Of a DNA stretch of 6,633 nt, positions 6,073 to 6,633 are shown one piece after another. The position numbers were made by a program, and so were the translations under genes. This stretch comes from Cytophagales bacterium (lineage in GTDB: Bacteria; Bacteroidota; Bacteroidia; Cytophagales; Cyclobacteriaceae): positions 1 to 6,633 of the forward strand of contig JAJCYK010000428.1 of NCBI GenBank assembly GCA_029262935.1. The letters are read 5' to 3'. Each line of letters starts with the position of its first letter. The stretch's first letter is position 1. Under the pieces are notes generated by a model. It worked only from the letters and a program-made list of their open reading frames with translations, searched no databases and was not told where the DNA came from.

Positions 6073-6633
6073 TCACTCACAAATTATTTGATCCCGGTAT
6101 TGCACGTTCACCCGGGCATATGCATTCCAACCTTCTTTGGGAAGGATCTTTTTGTAAAACAATTCCAATCTTTGAAACTTGCTCTCTATATCTTCGGCAT
6201 TGCCGAATTCAATGTACTGTCTTCCTACTTGTGGGTAGATAGTAATATTCCCATCTTGATTAATGTCAAGCTGAGCGATTTGAGCTTTCCAAAAATCATT
6301 TTGGTTGATAAATTGTAAAAGTTTAAGGATGGCCACAGACGCAAAAGGGACTTTAGCTCCATCCTCTATCATATGATCCACATAGGACCCAGACACTAAG
6401 GGGACCCTTGCGCTAAATTTTTCTGATGTAGGGAGTATATCTCCTTGCTCCGTGATGTAAGCATCGGGGCTATTCTTCCTTAATATGCGTGCCAATGGCG
6501 TGCTTTGCTTTACGCGAATTACTAACTTCCCCTTCAGGTTTTTGTAGACTTGGGCTTGTGCGATAAACTTGTGGTTGATCAGACGCAGCTCCATATCATT
6601 TAAGGCACTCTCAGGGACATTCTGACCCATTAG
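6073..6633 (-). CDS. ftsQ: Cell division protein FtsQ/DivIB, partial (N-terminus beyond the window)
   Basis: FtsQ is a bitopic inner-membrane protein whose periplasmic POTRA and beta domains link the Z-ring to FtsB/FtsL and septal wall synthesis. The window holds the last 186 residues; the frame stays open at the right edge (a Leu codon precedes the Met at 6630), so that Met is internal, not the start. The cytosolic tail, membrane helix and beginning of POTRA are missing. Numbering from Met6630, residues 11-49 are the end of POTRA (ELRLINHKFIAQAQVYK, then KGKLVIRVKQSTPLARI). The beta domain follows with AYITEQGDILP (57-67) and ends in VNVQYRDQIICE, resembling the conserved 'Y.NQVVC' ending I recall in Bacteroidota FtsQ. 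FtsQ diverges fast, so identity rests on these motifs plus its place immediately before ftsA. Whole proteins in this phylum are roughly 240-300 residues. Confidence 0.9.
   Translation of the reverse strand, partial: LMGQNVPESALNDMELRLINHKFIAQAQVYKNLKGKLVIRVKQSTPLARILRKNSPDAYITEQGDILPTSEKFSARVPLVSGSYVDHMIEDGAKVPFASVAILKLLQFINQNDFWKAQIAQLDINQDGNITIYPQVGRQYIEFGNAEDIESKFQRLELFYKKILPKEGWNAYARVNVQYRDQIICE

Overview
The window looks like chromosomal DNA of a member of the Bacteroidota, most likely a flavobacterium- or Cytophagales-like organism. The reasons are: a long FtsZ with an acidic linker and a tail beyond its C-terminal peptide; an FtsA ending in a basic/hydrophobic helix followed by an acidic tail; a DUF4266/DUF3570 gene pair; near-matches to the Bacteroidota -7 promoter box (TAnnTTTG); and start codons mostly preceded by AT-rich sequence rather than a strong Shine-Dalgarno. 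Base composition is moderate and even, and no tRNA, rRNA, CRISPR array, insertion sequence or integrase is visible.

Layout. Positions 1-93 hold only the region downstream of a purine nucleoside phosphorylase gene (94-903, minus). A 195-nt divergent intergenic region separates it from a two-gene plus-strand unit: a 69-residue lipoprotein of the DUF4266 type (1099-1308), overlapping by 16 nt a 395-residue DUF3570 protein that is probably an outer-membrane beta-barrel (1293-2480). A short gap with an inverted repeat and a good -7 box leads to a flavodoxin-fold NAD(P)H-dependent FMN reductase (2549-3073, plus). A bidirectional terminator hairpin (3079-3104) separates this from the convergent minus-strand cell-division block, read right to left as ftsQ (partial, cut by the right edge), ftsA and ftsZ.

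How the genes work together. FtsQ, FtsA and FtsZ are the distal part of the division and cell wall cluster: FtsZ forms the ring, FtsA anchors it to the membrane and FtsQ links it to the periplasmic divisome. The phosphorylase belongs to purine salvage. It carries two substitutions (Asp232, Ile244) at positions that separate 6-oxopurine PNPs from methylthioadenosine phosphorylases. The DUF4266/DUF3570 pair is the least understood part: a tiny cell-envelope lipoprotein with a glycine-rich Cys-Gly-Cys-Asn C-terminus, probably translationally coupled to a barrel-like partner. It lacks the thioredoxin-like and ApbE genes that I recall often accompanying this pair. Every functional statement about that pair is inference.
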